Shown piece after piece: positions 1 to 8,489 of a stretch of 64,000 bases of DNA (within the stretch, counting starts at the first letter, position 1; each line of letters begins with the position of its first letter). The position numbers and the translations under genes are program-made. The stretch comes from Planctomycetota bacterium (GTDB taxonomy: Bacteria; Planctomycetota; SZUA-567; JAFGGJ01): the NCBI GenBank assembly GCA_016930595.1, contig JAFGGJ010000030.1, positions 1 to 64,000 on the forward strand, given 5' to 3'. Below the pieces are notes generated by a model, which searched no databases, was not told the DNA's origin, and was given only the letters and a program-made list of their open reading frames with translations.

Positions 1-103
1 CTCGCCAATTCCGCGCCAAACCCGCGCCGAATTGCGATCCTGTAGACGTTTTCGGGCCGTTTTCACGCGTGTGTCGTATACTCTTGTGGTAGATTCGGAC
101 CTC

Positions 104-119
104 TGGCACGGAATTTGCT
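104..119 (+). promoter_or_regulatory. Sigma54 (-24/-12) promoter, antisense to the DUF481 gene
   Basis: The stretch TGGCACGGAATTTGCT matches the sigma54 consensus TGGCACG-N4-TTGCW at every defined position, with GG and GC separated by exactly ten bases. It points rightwards. Transcription would begin near position 130, within a few bases of the stop codon of the minus-strand DUF481 gene, and would run antisense through it. No convincing plus-strand gene follows. Any enhancer sites would lie left of the window. The match to consensus is clear; that the promoter is active is inference. Confidence 0.6.
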
Positions 120-125
120 AGTGCG

Positions 126-1190
126 TCAGAACGCGAACCCGATGCCCGCAAACAGCGTGACGTCGTTTTCTTCGCGCCCCGGGGCCGGATCGGAATCGTA
201 GTCGTCGATGAAGCTCAGCCGCAAGCTCAAGTGCTCGCTCAACTTGCGCCTCAACGTCGTCTCCGCGTGGATCCTGTGGTCGCCCGCGTCGAAACCGTAT
301 TCCCAGGTGACCGTCTGGACGAACTGGAAACCCTTGGAAATATTCCACGTCAGTTCCAGGCCGGTGAGCGTGCCGGCGGTGCTCTCGTCGGGAACCGGGT
401 CTGCGTTGTTGGTATCGACGTACGCGAGGCCGGCGCGGAAATCGACGGTGAGGTTTTCCCGGGAAGGCATGCGGACGCCGAGCCCCGCGGCGGAAGTGGT
501 GCGGAGGGAAATATCGGCGAAATGATCGTGCTCTTCCTTGAGCTCGTACCAGCTGAAGAACTTCGGCCGGTGGCGGTAGTCATAGCGGAGCGACAGGAGA
601 CCCTTGCCGACGTTGGCGACGTCGGATTCTTCGCCGTATTCGTAGAGAGCGGCAACGGTGAGCCTGTCGCGTTTCGATTCCCTGGCGAGCTTTGCCCTGG
701 CGGCAATGACGGCGTCCCGGCTGTTGCCGGAATGAGCGGTGTAGGAAACGTCCAGCGTGCCGGACCACTTCGCGGCGGAAGCAAGGACGTCGGGGCTGGT
801 GCGCTCCATCAGGCGGCGTGCGGCGGCTTCGTCCGAGGCGTCGCGGCCCATGAAGGCCACTTCGGCGACGGGGATGAGGAGGTCGCCGCCGGCGGCGCCG
901 CGGGGCGTGAGCCTGAGTTCGCCCGGGGCGGCGAAGGAAACGGTGGCGGCCAGGCGGTCGCCGGAAGCAGTCTCGACGGGGATGGGTTTTACGGTACGTA
1001 CGGCCCACACGCCGGGCCAGTGTATGGAGATTTCGCCGGCGTAGGAGGTTTTGAAGACGAGCCTGTCGGCGGCGAGAGTGACGATTTCGCCGGTAAGCGT
1101 ATCGCCGTTGGACATGATGATCTCGTCGGCGTGGAGGGCCGCGCAGGCCGCGGCGGCGAGGAAGAAGGCGGAGGCAACGATCCTGGACAT
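126..1190 (-). CDS. DUF481 family outer membrane protein
   Basis: This 354-residue protein has an N-terminal signal peptide ending near AALHADE. A short N-terminal module follows (IIMSNGDTLTGEIVTLAADR), the kind that precedes DUF481 domains. The C-terminal half (about residues 145-354) has alternating hydrophobic and aromatic strands and ends in a phenylalanine (FAGIGFAF), as expected of an outer-membrane beta-barrel. DUF481 proteins are of unknown biochemical function and are thought to be YdiY-like barrels. The ORF track starts 26 codons upstream. I chose the internal ATG at 1190 because AAGGAG lies nine bases before it and the signal peptide then begins properly. It is monocistronic, downstream of the aminotransferase gene on the same strand. 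Confidence 0.85.
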   Translation of the reverse strand: MSRIVASAFFLAAAACAALHADEIIMSNGDTLTGEIVTLAADRLVFKTSYAGEISIHWPGVWAVRTVKPIPVETASGDRLAATVSFAAPGELRLTPRGAAGGDLLIPVAEVAFMGRDASDEAAARRLMERTSPDVLASAAKWSGTLDVSYTAHSGNSRDAVIAARAKLARESKRDRLTVAALYEYGEESDVANVGKGLLSLRYDYRHRPKFFSWYELKEEHDHFADISLRTTSAAGLGVRMPSRENLTVDFRAGLAYVDTNNADPVPDESTAGTLTGLELTWNISKGFQFVQTVTWEYGFDAGDHRIHAETTLRRKLSEHLSLRLSFIDDYDSDPAPGREENDVTLFAGIGFAF

Positions 1191-1270
1191 TTGCGGTAGC
1201 TCCTTACACGGGGCGGTACTGCATACCGGGACAGTGTAGAGGCAAAAGTTCCGGAGGTCAAGGAGCAAGA

Positions 1271-1292
1271 CGTGCCGGGAGACACCGGCACG
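1271..1292 (-). terminator. Hairpin terminator candidate after the aminotransferase gene
   Basis: CGTGCCGG and CCGGCACG form a perfect 8-bp stem with a six-base loop, 18 bases downstream of the aminotransferase stop codon. There is no proper T-run after it on the minus strand, so intrinsic termination is plausible but not certain. Confidence 0.45.
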
Positions 1293-1309
1293 GGCGGGCG
1301 GCGGAAGGG

Positions 1310-2512
1310 TCAGGATTCCTGGAGGAAGGCGGCCATGGCGGCAACGCCTTTTTCAATCTGTTCAATGGAGCAGGCGTAACTGAGGCGGACGCAGGAGTCG
1401 TCGCCGAAAGCGACGCCCGGCACGACGGCCACGTGGGCCTTGTCGAGCAGGGCGCCGGCAAAGGACATGGAATCCGCGACCTGGACGCCGGCGACGGTAC
1501 GGCCGTAGTGGGAGCTGACGTCGGGCATGACGTAGAAGGCGCCACCCGGGAGGGGACACTTGACGCCTGGGACGGCGTTGAGGAGTTCGACGATGCGGTT
1601 GCGGCGGCGTTCGAAGGCGGAGCGCATCCGTTCGACGGTATCCGGCATGGCGGGGTCGGAGAGGGCGGCGAGTGCGGCGTACTGGCACGGGGTGGCGGGG
1701 TTGGAAGTGGACTGGCTCTGGAGGTTGCCGACGGCCTTGACGAGGGAGGAGGAGGTCGAGGCGATGTAACCGATGCGCCAGCCGGTCATGGCAAAGGCCT
1801 TGGAATGGCCGTTGACGGTGACGGCGAGGTCCATCATGCCTGGGAGGGAAGCGATACTGACGTGGGAGTTGCCGTCGTAGAGGAGTTTTTCATAGATTTC
1901 ATCGGAAAGGCACCAGATGCCGGCGTGGGAGATTACGCCGGCAAAGGCGGCCATTTCATCGGCGGAATAGACGGCGCCGGTGGGGTTGGAGGGGCTGTTG
2001 AGGATGACGGCCTTGGTCCTGGGGGAGATTGCGGCCCGGAGGGCGTCCGGGGCGATGCGGAAGCCGCTTGCACCGGAGCTCTCGACAAAGACGGGTGTGC
2101 CGCCCGCGTACTGGACCATGGCGGGATAGCTGACCCAGTAGGGCGAGGGAATGACGACTTCGTCGCCCGGGTCCACCAGGGACATGATAACATTGAAGAG
2201 GGAATGCTTGGCGCCGCAGGAGACGACGATCATGGAAGGATCGTATTCGAGACCGTTGTCGCGCCGGAGCTTGTCGGCGACGGCCTGCTTGAGCTCGGGA
2301 ATGCCCGTAACGGGCGTGTAGCGCGTGCGGCCCTTGCGGATGGCGTCGATGCCGGCGTCGCAGACGGCCCCGGGCGTGTCGAAGTCGGGTTCGCCGGCGC
2401 CGAAGTTCACGACGTCAACGCCGTCGCGCGCCAGGGCCTTGGCCCTTGCGGAGACTTTAAGGGTGGGGGATTCGCCGATGGAGGAGGTCCTGGCGGCCAG
2501 GGGCAGGGTCAT
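1310..2512 (-). CDS. Pyridoxal-phosphate-dependent class I/II aminotransferase (aspartate aminotransferase-like)
   Basis: The 400-residue protein is the usual length for fold-type I aspartate aminotransferases of the AspB/AspC-like Ib subgroup. Visible landmarks are the N-terminal NFGAGEPDFDTP segment, the NSPSNPTGAVYS cofactor-binding motif, the SDEIYEKLLYDG motif, and the Schiff-base lysine in NGHSKAFAMTGWRIGY. It probably transfers amino groups between aspartate or a related amino acid and 2-oxoglutarate in the cytoplasm; exact substrate preference cannot be read. The ORF track extends 242 codons upstream in a spurious open frame. The ATG at 2512 has AAAGGA at a good distance. The gene is divergent from the TonB-like gene. 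Confidence 0.92.
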   Translation of the reverse strand: MTLPLAARTSSIGESPTLKVSARAKALARDGVDVVNFGAGEPDFDTPGAVCDAGIDAIRKGRTRYTPVTGIPELKQAVADKLRRDNGLEYDPSMIVVSCGAKHSLFNVIMSLVDPGDEVVIPSPYWVSYPAMVQYAGGTPVFVESSGASGFRIAPDALRAAISPRTKAVILNSPSNPTGAVYSADEMAAFAGVISHAGIWCLSDEIYEKLLYDGNSHVSIASLPGMMDLAVTVNGHSKAFAMTGWRIGYIASTSSSLVKAVGNLQSQSTSNPATPCQYAALAALSDPAMPDTVERMRSAFERRRNRIVELLNAVPGVKCPLPGGAFYVMPDVSSHYGRTVAGVQVADSMSFAGALLDKAHVAVVPGVAFGDDSCVRLSYACSIEQIEKGVAAMAAFLQES

Positions 2513-2659
2513 GCGATAATCCTTTCGGTACGGACCGGGGATATATTTTCGGGAAAAACGGGTCCATGTAAAGCGAAGGCGCCGGAGGAGGGGTAAAGCC
2601 GAGGAAAACATGTTCCGATAAAAGGAGGGGAGAAACCGCGCCGGGAGGGCGCGCGCGGC

Positions 2660-3361
2660 GTGAAAGGTGCGGACGTGGCAGGAAAAGAAGGCGAATTGCT
2701 GCTGGAGGGGGGCAGTTTCGGCACGGCGACGGTGTTTTCGATAATACTGCATGCTCCGCTGGTGGTGCTGCTGATGCACGGGACGTCGCCGCGCGAGAGG
2801 GTCGAAAACGCCACGCCGCTGCTGGAGGCGGCGTATGCGGGGGGGCGGGTGCAGGAAATAAGCTGCCGGACGGGAGCGGCGCTGCCGGAGTTCCGGCCCG
2901 GGGACCCGCGCACGGGGCCCGCGCGGCGCAGGCTGGACGCTGCGGGGACGATCGAGCTGCCGCGTCTGATAGAGCGGCCGGCGCTGCGGGGAATAGCGGA
3001 GAAGAGCCGCGCCCCGGCGCTTCCCTGCCTGACGAAACGCGCCGCATCGGCGCCGAACGCCGGGGACCGCGGGCAGAACTGGTTCAACTGGTACACGCGC
3101 GAGATAAGGGAGCGGATCGAAACGAATTTCCCCGCGGAGCCGCTGAGGACGCGCGGGATCCACGGGGAGGTGTACTTCCAACTGAGGCTGCAGCCCGACG
3201 GGGGGGTAAGGAGGGTGGACGTGCTGAGGGCGGACCACCCGGCGCTGGAAGAGGCGGTGCAGCTTGCCGTCAGGAACGCGCAGCCGTTCCCGGGCTACCG
3301 GGCGCTGGGGCTGAAGGCGTTCCCGCCGCTGAACATGACGTGCAGCGTCAGCCCGAGATAG
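2660..3361 (+). CDS. TonB-like energy transducer protein
   Basis: This 233-residue protein has a single hydrophobic segment near residues 21-40 (ATVFSIILHAPLVVLLM). A variable periplasmic linker follows, then a C-terminal TonB-type domain from about residue 150 (GEVYFQLRLQPDGGV, then VRNAQPFPGYRAL). TonB proteins couple the inner-membrane proton gradient to outer-membrane receptors. The linker is not strongly proline-rich, so a periplasmic protein that merely shares the TonB_C fold is an alternative. No exbB or exbD gene is adjacent. It starts at GTG with GGGAGG eleven bases upstream; a second GTG at 2675 is possible. The 3' end overlaps the convergent esterase gene by 14 bases. Confidence 0.72.
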   Translation: MKGADVAGKEGELLLEGGSFGTATVFSIILHAPLVVLLMHGTSPRERVENATPLLEAAYAGGRVQEISCRTGAALPEFRPGDPRTGPARRRLDAAGTIELPRLIERPALRGIAEKSRAPALPCLTKRAASAPNAGDRGQNWFNWYTREIRERIETNFPAEPLRTRGIHGEVYFQLRLQPDGGVRRVDVLRADHPALEEAVQLAVRNAQPFPGYRALGLKAFPPLNMTCSVSPR

Positions 3362-4097
3362 GTTCTATGCCGAGTGCGGCGGCGAGAAAGACGAGAGCTT
3401 CCTGGACGCGGCAGTCCCAGTAGCCCCATTCGTGTGCGCCGGGGAATTCGTGGTATTCGTGGGAGACGCCGAGTTGCTGCAGGCGAGCGTGAAGGCTGCG
3501 GTTATGCTGAAGGAGGGCGTCTTCGGTGCCGCAGTCGAAGCGGAGGGGCGGAATGAGGGCGCGGTTCTTTTCGGCGAGGGCGAAGACGTCTTCGTCGGGG
3601 TTGGGGAGGGCGCCGAAGATACGGGCGGTTTCTTTGCTGCGTTCGGGTCCGGGCGCGGAATGACCGTAGGAGTAGGCGCCCGAGTGGCCTGCGATGCCGG
3701 AGAAGCGGCGGGGATGCTTGAAGCCGAGCTTGAGCGCGCCGTAACCGCCCATCGATAGGCCGCCGATAACGCGGGCTCGATCAGAGCCGGTGCGAGCGGG
3801 GAAGAATTTTTCGACGTAGCCGATGACGTCCTTCATGACGAGATCTTCGTAAGCGAAGCCCTGTTCGGCGTTCGTGTACCAGCCGCGGCCGCCGTCGGGC
3901 ATGACGACGATCAGGGGGAGCCGGGCCACGTAGCGTTCGATGGAGGTGCGGCGGCACCAGATGCTGTAGCTGTCGGAAAGGCCGTGAAGGAGATAGTAAA
4001 CGGGGAAGGGGCCGTCGCCGACGTCGGGAAGAATGACGTTCATGGCGGACTGCATCTGGAGGGACTGGGAGAAGAAAGACACGTTGAGGAGGGACAC
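3348..4097 (-). CDS. Esterase of the S-formylglutathione hydrolase / tributyrin esterase (EstA-FrmB) family
   Basis: The 249-residue alpha/beta hydrolase shows the nucleophile elbow GGLSMGGYGAL, an acidic residue in CGTEDALL and the catalytic histidine in GAHEWGYWD. An YYLLHGLSD oxyanion region lies near the N-terminus. Length and motif order fit the esterase D-like family (Pfam Esterase), which hydrolyses short acyl esters. No signal peptide is visible, so it should act in the cytoplasm. It is not next to a formaldehyde-detoxification gene, so a general carboxylesterase role is more cautious than S-formylglutathione hydrolase. It lies divergent from the HTH-receiver gene. Confidence 0.88.
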   Translation of the reverse strand: MSLLNVSFFSQSLQMQSAMNVILPDVGDGPFPVYYLLHGLSDSYSIWCRRTSIERYVARLPLIVVMPDGGRGWYTNAEQGFAYEDLVMKDVIGYVEKFFPARTGSDRARVIGGLSMGGYGALKLGFKHPRRFSGIAGHSGAYSYGHSAPGPERSKETARIFGALPNPDEDVFALAEKNRALIPPLRFDCGTEDALLQHNRSLHARLQQLGVSHEYHEFPGAHEWGYWDCRVQEALVFLAAALGIEPISG

Positions 4098-4256
4098 GTG
4101 GGCCTCCTTTCCATCCTGGGCCGAAGGATAATGTTAGCGGGTGCGGGGCGGATATAAAGCGGAACGGGAGAATAAGGAAAGACGACAGAAAAGGTATGAA
4201 TACTTGAAAGCCCCGGGGCAATCGCTAGACTTATGGAAAGCGGAGGTTCCGACGGC

Positions 4257-4847
4257 ATGCAACAGAGACAATACCTGTCAACCGGCGAACTGGCCAAGCT
4301 GTGCAACATGACGAAGCACACGGTGCTGACGGCGATAGGCAACGGAGTCATAACGACGAGCCGGACGCCCGGGGGACACCACAGGATCCACGTGGACGAG
4401 GCGAAGGTGTTCCTCGAGAGCCACGCGATACCGGTAACGAAGCTGGCGGGGGTAATGCCGTCGATCCTCGTGGTGGACGACGACAAGGACACGCTGGAGC
4501 TGATAAGACGCGCCCTCGCCAACGAGAGCGTAATAGTGGAAATGGCGAGGTGCGGGTACGACGCGGGAGCGATGGCGGCCAAGATGCGCCCGCAGCTTAT
4601 AGTGCTGGACATACTGCTGCCGGACATAGACGGGCGGACGATCTGCCGGCAGATCCGGCAGAACCCGGTATCGCGGAACACGCGCGTGCTGGCGATAAGC
4701 GGGCTGCGGGGGAAGGAAGAGGAAGAATCCATATATGCGGCGGGGGTGGACGACTACCTGCAGAAGCCGTTCAGCCTGCAGGAGCTGCGAGCGAAGATAA
4801 CGACGCTGCTGAGGCGGGCGCCACAGCCGCACGAGACCGCCCACTAG
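4257..4847 (+). CDS. Fused excisionase-like HTH and response-regulator receiver protein
   Basis: Residues about 5-58 form an excisionase/MerR-like helix-turn-helix (LSTGELAKLCNMTKHTVLTAI, then a PGGHHRIH wing). Residues about 68-185 form a CheY-type receiver: acidic pair in VVDDDKDT, phospho-acceptor aspartate in IVLDILLPDIDG, a conserved Ser in LAISGL, and lysine in YLQKPFS. The order is inverted relative to classical regulators, with DNA binding first and receiver last. The second ATG at 4257 is preferred because GGAGG lies ten bases before it and the upstream ATG at 4233 has no ribosome site. No histidine kinase is adjacent. It probably binds DNA or a partner when phosphorylated; the target is unknown. 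Confidence 0.85.
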   Translation: MQQRQYLSTGELAKLCNMTKHTVLTAIGNGVITTSRTPGGHHRIHVDEAKVFLESHAIPVTKLAGVMPSILVVDDDKDTLELIRRALANESVIVEMARCGYDAGAMAAKMRPQLIVLDILLPDIDGRTICRQIRQNPVSRNTRVLAISGLRGKEEEESIYAAGVDDYLQKPFSLQELRAKITTLLRRAPQPHETAH

Positions 4848-4992
4848 CCCGGAGGGAAAAAGCGACCCGGGGGCGAGGCGGAGTGAAGGGTTCGGGCGCG
4901 GAGAACGTCATATCGGGTAGCGCACGGGAGTCGCCGCGCTATACTGTTGTGCTCGATAATCAAGGCTTTTACAGAGCGAGAAGGGGTATGAC

Positions 4993-5943
4993 ATGCCTGT
5001 GGTGAAAGTGGAGGACCTGACGAAGCGATACGGGCAGATAGTCGGCATAGACGGGGTGAGTTTCGAGGTGGAAAAGGGGGAAGTGGTGGGGCTGCTGGGG
5101 CCGAACGGGGCCGGGAAGTCCACGACGATGCGGATCCTGACGTGCTTCATGCCGGCGACGTCGGGGGACGCGCAGGTGGCGGGGCACGACGTTTTCAGCC
5201 AGTCGCTGGAGGTAAAGAAGCACGTGGGGTACCTGCCGGAGAACGTGCCGCTGTACCCGGAGATGCGTGTCAGCGAGTATCTCGACTACCGCGGGGTGCT
5301 GAAGGGGCTGCGGCGCCCGGAGCGCAGGAAACGGACGGCGGAAGCGCTGGAGCGGACGCGGACGAAAGAAGTGGCGGGGCGGATCGTGGGGCAACTGTCA
5401 AAGGGGTACCGGCAGCGCGTGGGGCTGGCGGACGCCCTGCTGCACGACCCGGACGTGCTGATACTCGACGAGCCGACGGTCGGCCTGGACCCGAACCAGA
5501 TACGCGAGACGCGTGCGCTGATCAAGGAGCTGGGCGAAAGCCACACGGTGATCCTGTCGACGCACATACTGCCCGAGGTGGAGATGGTGTGTTCGAGGGT
5601 GCTGATAATGAACGCGGGCAAGCTGGTGCCGCAGGAGGTGATAGACCGGTACCTGAAGAGGTCGGGCTTCCGGCTGGTGCTGACGGGCGACTGGCCGGGG
5701 ATTCAGAAGAAGCTGACGGCCATAGAGGGGGTGAGCAGGACGCAGCTGCTGGACAAGACGCCGGAACTGACGGTGTCGGTGGAGACCCGGCAGGGAACGG
5801 ACCTGCGGGAGAAGATATTCGACGCGGTGGTGGGAGGCGGCGGGAAGGTGCTGGAGATGAGGCAGGCTGCGCTGTCGCTGGAGGAGGCGTTCACGCGAAT
5901 CACGACGGCGGACACGGCCGCGGCGGACGAGGAGGCCGCGTAA
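4993..5943 (+). CDS. ABC transporter ATP-binding protein (GldA-like)
   Basis: This 316-residue ATPase has Walker A (GPNGAGKST), a Q-loop region, an LSKGYRQRV signature in place of LSGGQ, Walker B (DVLILDEPTVGLDP) and an H-loop (STHILPE). The C-terminal 90 residues form the accessory domain seen in exporter-type ATPases such as GldA and NodI/DrrA relatives. It is the first gene of a four-gene operon and is followed by a permease, a GldG-like protein and a DUF4340 protein, with one-base stop/start overlap to the permease. That set occurs in many Planctomycetota, Bacteroidota and myxobacteria. The transported substrate is unknown, and a role in gliding should not be assumed. Confidence 0.9.
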   Translation: MPVVKVEDLTKRYGQIVGIDGVSFEVEKGEVVGLLGPNGAGKSTTMRILTCFMPATSGDAQVAGHDVFSQSLEVKKHVGYLPENVPLYPEMRVSEYLDYRGVLKGLRRPERRKRTAEALERTRTKEVAGRIVGQLSKGYRQRVGLADALLHDPDVLILDEPTVGLDPNQIRETRALIKELGESHTVILSTHILPEVEMVCSRVLIMNAGKLVPQEVIDRYLKRSGFRLVLTGDWPGIQKKLTAIEGVSRTQLLDKTPELTVSVETRQGTDLREKIFDAVVGGGGKVLEMRQAALSLEEAFTRITTADTAAADEEAA

Positions 5944-6677
5944 TGAAGAAGATACTGGCGATATGCAGGCGTGAGGCGTTCGCGTATTTCTACGGGCCGA
6001 TATTCTACGTGGCGGCGACGTTCCTGACGTTCATGATAGGCTTCACGTTCTACCAGATAGTGAAGCACGGGTCGGGGATAGACGCGAACATCGGGTACAT
6101 AACGGAGATGGGCGGATCGCTGCTGCTGTTCATAACGCCCATGCTGACGATGCGGCTGTTTGCGGAGGAATACAAGCAGGGGACGATGGAATCGCTGATG
6201 ACGGCGCCCGTGACGGACTGGCAGGTGGTCATCGGGAAATACCTGGCGGTATGCGCGGTGACGATGGCGATGTTCCTGCCGATGCTGGTGCACGTGGGGG
6301 TGCTGTACGCCCTGGGGAAGCCGGCCGCGGCGACGACGCTGACGCTGGCGGCGGTGCTGTTCGTGTGGGGGGCGTTCTATGCGGCGGTGGGGCTGCTGGT
6401 GAGTGCGTTCACGAGGGAGCAGGTGGTAGCGGCGGTGCTGGGCCTGGCGGCGAACGTGGTGCTGTGGATAGTGGGTTTCTGGCTGGGGCAGACGGACTTC
6501 GTGAAGCGCGTGGAATGGCTGGACAAGGCGGTATCGTACGTGGGGTTCTACACGCACCTGGAGCCCGCCCTGCGCGGCGTAGTGGACACTCGGGACATAG
6601 TGTATTTCGCCGGGGCGATAGTATTCCTGCTGTTCGCGACCGTCCGTGTGCTGGAATCGCGGAAGTGGAGAGGTTGA
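5943..6677 (+). CDS. ABC transporter permease (GldF-like)
   Basis: The 244-residue integral membrane protein begins MKKILAICRREAFAYF and has about six hydrophobic helices, including IFYVAATFLTFMIGFTFY near residue 20 and a cytoplasmic segment FAEEYKQGTMESLMTAPV, a hallmark of the ABC-2 type permease family. It would pair with the ATPase encoded just before it. Its ATG shares the last base of the ATPase TAA stop, indicating translational coupling. The ORF track shows it only as the tail of a longer open frame beginning at 5142; that upstream part is antiframe of the ATPase and is not real. Confidence 0.88.
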   Translation: MKKILAICRREAFAYFYGPIFYVAATFLTFMIGFTFYQIVKHGSGIDANIGYITEMGGSLLLFITPMLTMRLFAEEYKQGTMESLMTAPVTDWQVVIGKYLAVCAVTMAMFLPMLVHVGVLYALGKPAAATTLTLAAVLFVWGAFYAAVGLLVSAFTREQVVAAVLGLAANVVLWIVGFWLGQTDFVKRVEWLDKAVSYVGFYTHLEPALRGVVDTRDIVYFAGAIVFLLFATVRVLESRKWRG

Positions 6678-6680
6678 GAG

Positions 6681-8447
6681 ATGAAGATCGACATCCGGAA
6701 ACTGGAAGCGCCGATAGCCGGGCTGGAGAAACGCTGGGAGGCGGTACCCGGGCTTCTGAAGCGCCTGGCGATGCCCGTGGGCTTCGTGGGGCTCCTGCTG
6801 CTCATCGGCGACCTGCTGCTGTGGATAGCACGAGGGAGGCTGTTCGACCTGTGGGGATCGCTGGCGTTTGCGGGCGGGCTGGTGCTGATGCTGGGCGGCA
6901 TCGGGCTGAACACGCCGGGGTTCCTGCGGGCGGCGCTGGAGTTCGCCGGGCCGAGGCGTGCGCTGTACGGGACGAACGCGCTGGTGGTGGTGGCGCTGGC
7001 GTTCGTGGTGCTGACGTTCGCGAACTACTTTGCGAGCAGGTACTACGTGAGGTGGGACCTGTCGCCGGACAACATCTACACGCTGCACGAGCGGACGGCG
7101 AACCTGCTGAAGAAGATAGACGAGGACGCCGACGAGAAGGGCGACCTGGAGATACACTACTTCTACGATCCCGGCCCCCTGCCGTATTCGAACTTCTACC
7201 TCAGCCGTGAGATGCAGAACCTGCTGGCGGAATACGCGGCCAAGTCGGACCACGTGAAACTGCATCTCTACAGCGCTACAAACATAGCGGACCAGGAGCG
7301 GCTGAAGGCGGCGCTGGCGCGTCTGAAGATAGACCCGAGCGCGGTGCCGCTGGACTGGGTGCTGATAACGTACAACAACGAGAAGCAGCGCAAGGACCTG
7401 AAACGGACGGACCTTGTGGAGCAGGCCCCCCCGATGTACGGGCCGCCGCCGGAGCCGAAATTCAAGGGAGAGGACGCCATATCGACGGCGATAAGGGACC
7501 TGCTGCAGTCGGAATCCGTGGTGTGCTATTTCATGACGGGGCACGGGGAGCGGGACACGGGCAACACGCAGGGGAGCATGGTGGTGCTGCTGGAGAACCT
7601 GCGGGGGCTGAACATGACGGTGAAGACGCTGGACTTTGTGGCGACGCCGATCATCCCGACGGACGCCCGGGTGATAGTGATAGCGGACCCGCGTGAGCCG
7701 GCGTTCCGGCCGGTGGAGATAGACAAGCTGCGTGCGTTCGTGGAGGACAGCATGGGCAGCGTGATCGTGATGGCGGAGCCGTACACGCTGAGGAAGCAGG
7801 GGAGGAGTTCGGGCATAGGGGAATTCCTGTCGCGCTACGGGATAAGGCTGCGCGACGACCTTGTAACGGTGCAGATGCAGGCGGTGCTGGGCGGCATGAC
7901 GCTCCGGCCGCAGATACTGGCGAACCAGTACATGCCGCCGCATCCGGCGACGGCGCCGCTGGAGAAGGCGCACCAGCCGGTGTATTTCGACTATGCGTGC
8001 GCGCTCCAGGCGGGGCAGGCGATGGACGAGAGGTACGCGGCAGTGGCGCTCGTGCGTGCGCCCGAAACCATCGGTGCGATGAACACTGAAGACGTGGAGC
8101 AGGCGCAGCGCAACATGCTGCAGGGGCCGATAGTGCTGGCGGCCGTGAGCGAGCCGAAGAACCCCGACGCCAAGCTGGGGCGGGTGGCGGCGTTCGCCGA
8201 CACGGACTTCGTGGCGCTGGGGCCGGACATAGCGCAGAAGGGGCCCGGCCTGAACCTGGTGACGAACGTGATATCGCACTTCGCCGGGAAGAAGGAAAAC
8301 CTCGGCATAGAGGAGAGGAAGCCGACGCGCCGGTTCATCAACTTTTCGCCCACGGCGCAACGTGTACTGTATTTCGGCGTGGTGCTGGCACTGCCCATAC
8401 TGGTGATATTTTCGGGGATATTCATCCTGCTGATCCGCCGCAGGTGA
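6681..8447 (+). CDS. GldG-like ABC-type transport auxiliary protein
   Basis: This 588-residue protein has two or three N-terminal hydrophobic segments (around residues 30-125), a long soluble domain, and a final C-terminal transmembrane helix (VLYFGVVLALPILVIFSGIFILLI) ending in a short basic tail. The soluble part includes the stretch VCYFMTGHGERD, typical of the GldG/ABC-type uncharacterised family (IFT52/GldG-like fold). It likely presents a large extracytoplasmic domain next to the exporter. It starts four bases after the permease stop. The substrate and exact function are unknown in the family. Confidence 0.82.
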   Translation: MKIDIRKLEAPIAGLEKRWEAVPGLLKRLAMPVGFVGLLLLIGDLLLWIARGRLFDLWGSLAFAGGLVLMLGGIGLNTPGFLRAALEFAGPRRALYGTNALVVVALAFVVLTFANYFASRYYVRWDLSPDNIYTLHERTANLLKKIDEDADEKGDLEIHYFYDPGPLPYSNFYLSREMQNLLAEYAAKSDHVKLHLYSATNIADQERLKAALARLKIDPSAVPLDWVLITYNNEKQRKDLKRTDLVEQAPPMYGPPPEPKFKGEDAISTAIRDLLQSESVVCYFMTGHGERDTGNTQGSMVVLLENLRGLNMTVKTLDFVATPIIPTDARVIVIADPREPAFRPVEIDKLRAFVEDSMGSVIVMAEPYTLRKQGRSSGIGEFLSRYGIRLRDDLVTVQMQAVLGGMTLRPQILANQYMPPHPATAPLEKAHQPVYFDYACALQAGQAMDERYAAVALVRAPETIGAMNTEDVEQAQRNMLQGPIVLAAVSEPKNPDAKLGRVAAFADTDFVALGPDIAQKGPGLNLVTNVISHFAGKKENLGIEERKPTRRFINFSPTAQRVLYFGVVLALPILVIFSGIFILLIRRR

Positions 8448-8489
8448 TTCCGGCCGCACAGAGCGCGTTACTGAAGTTAGGAGGATAGG

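Noticed and set aside
231-1199. 322-residue plus-strand open frame after the sigma54 promoter at 104
   Set aside because: It is Gly/Ala/Glu-rich antisense of the clearly recognisable DUF481 gene and has no ribosome site or domain; the promoter more likely makes RNA only.
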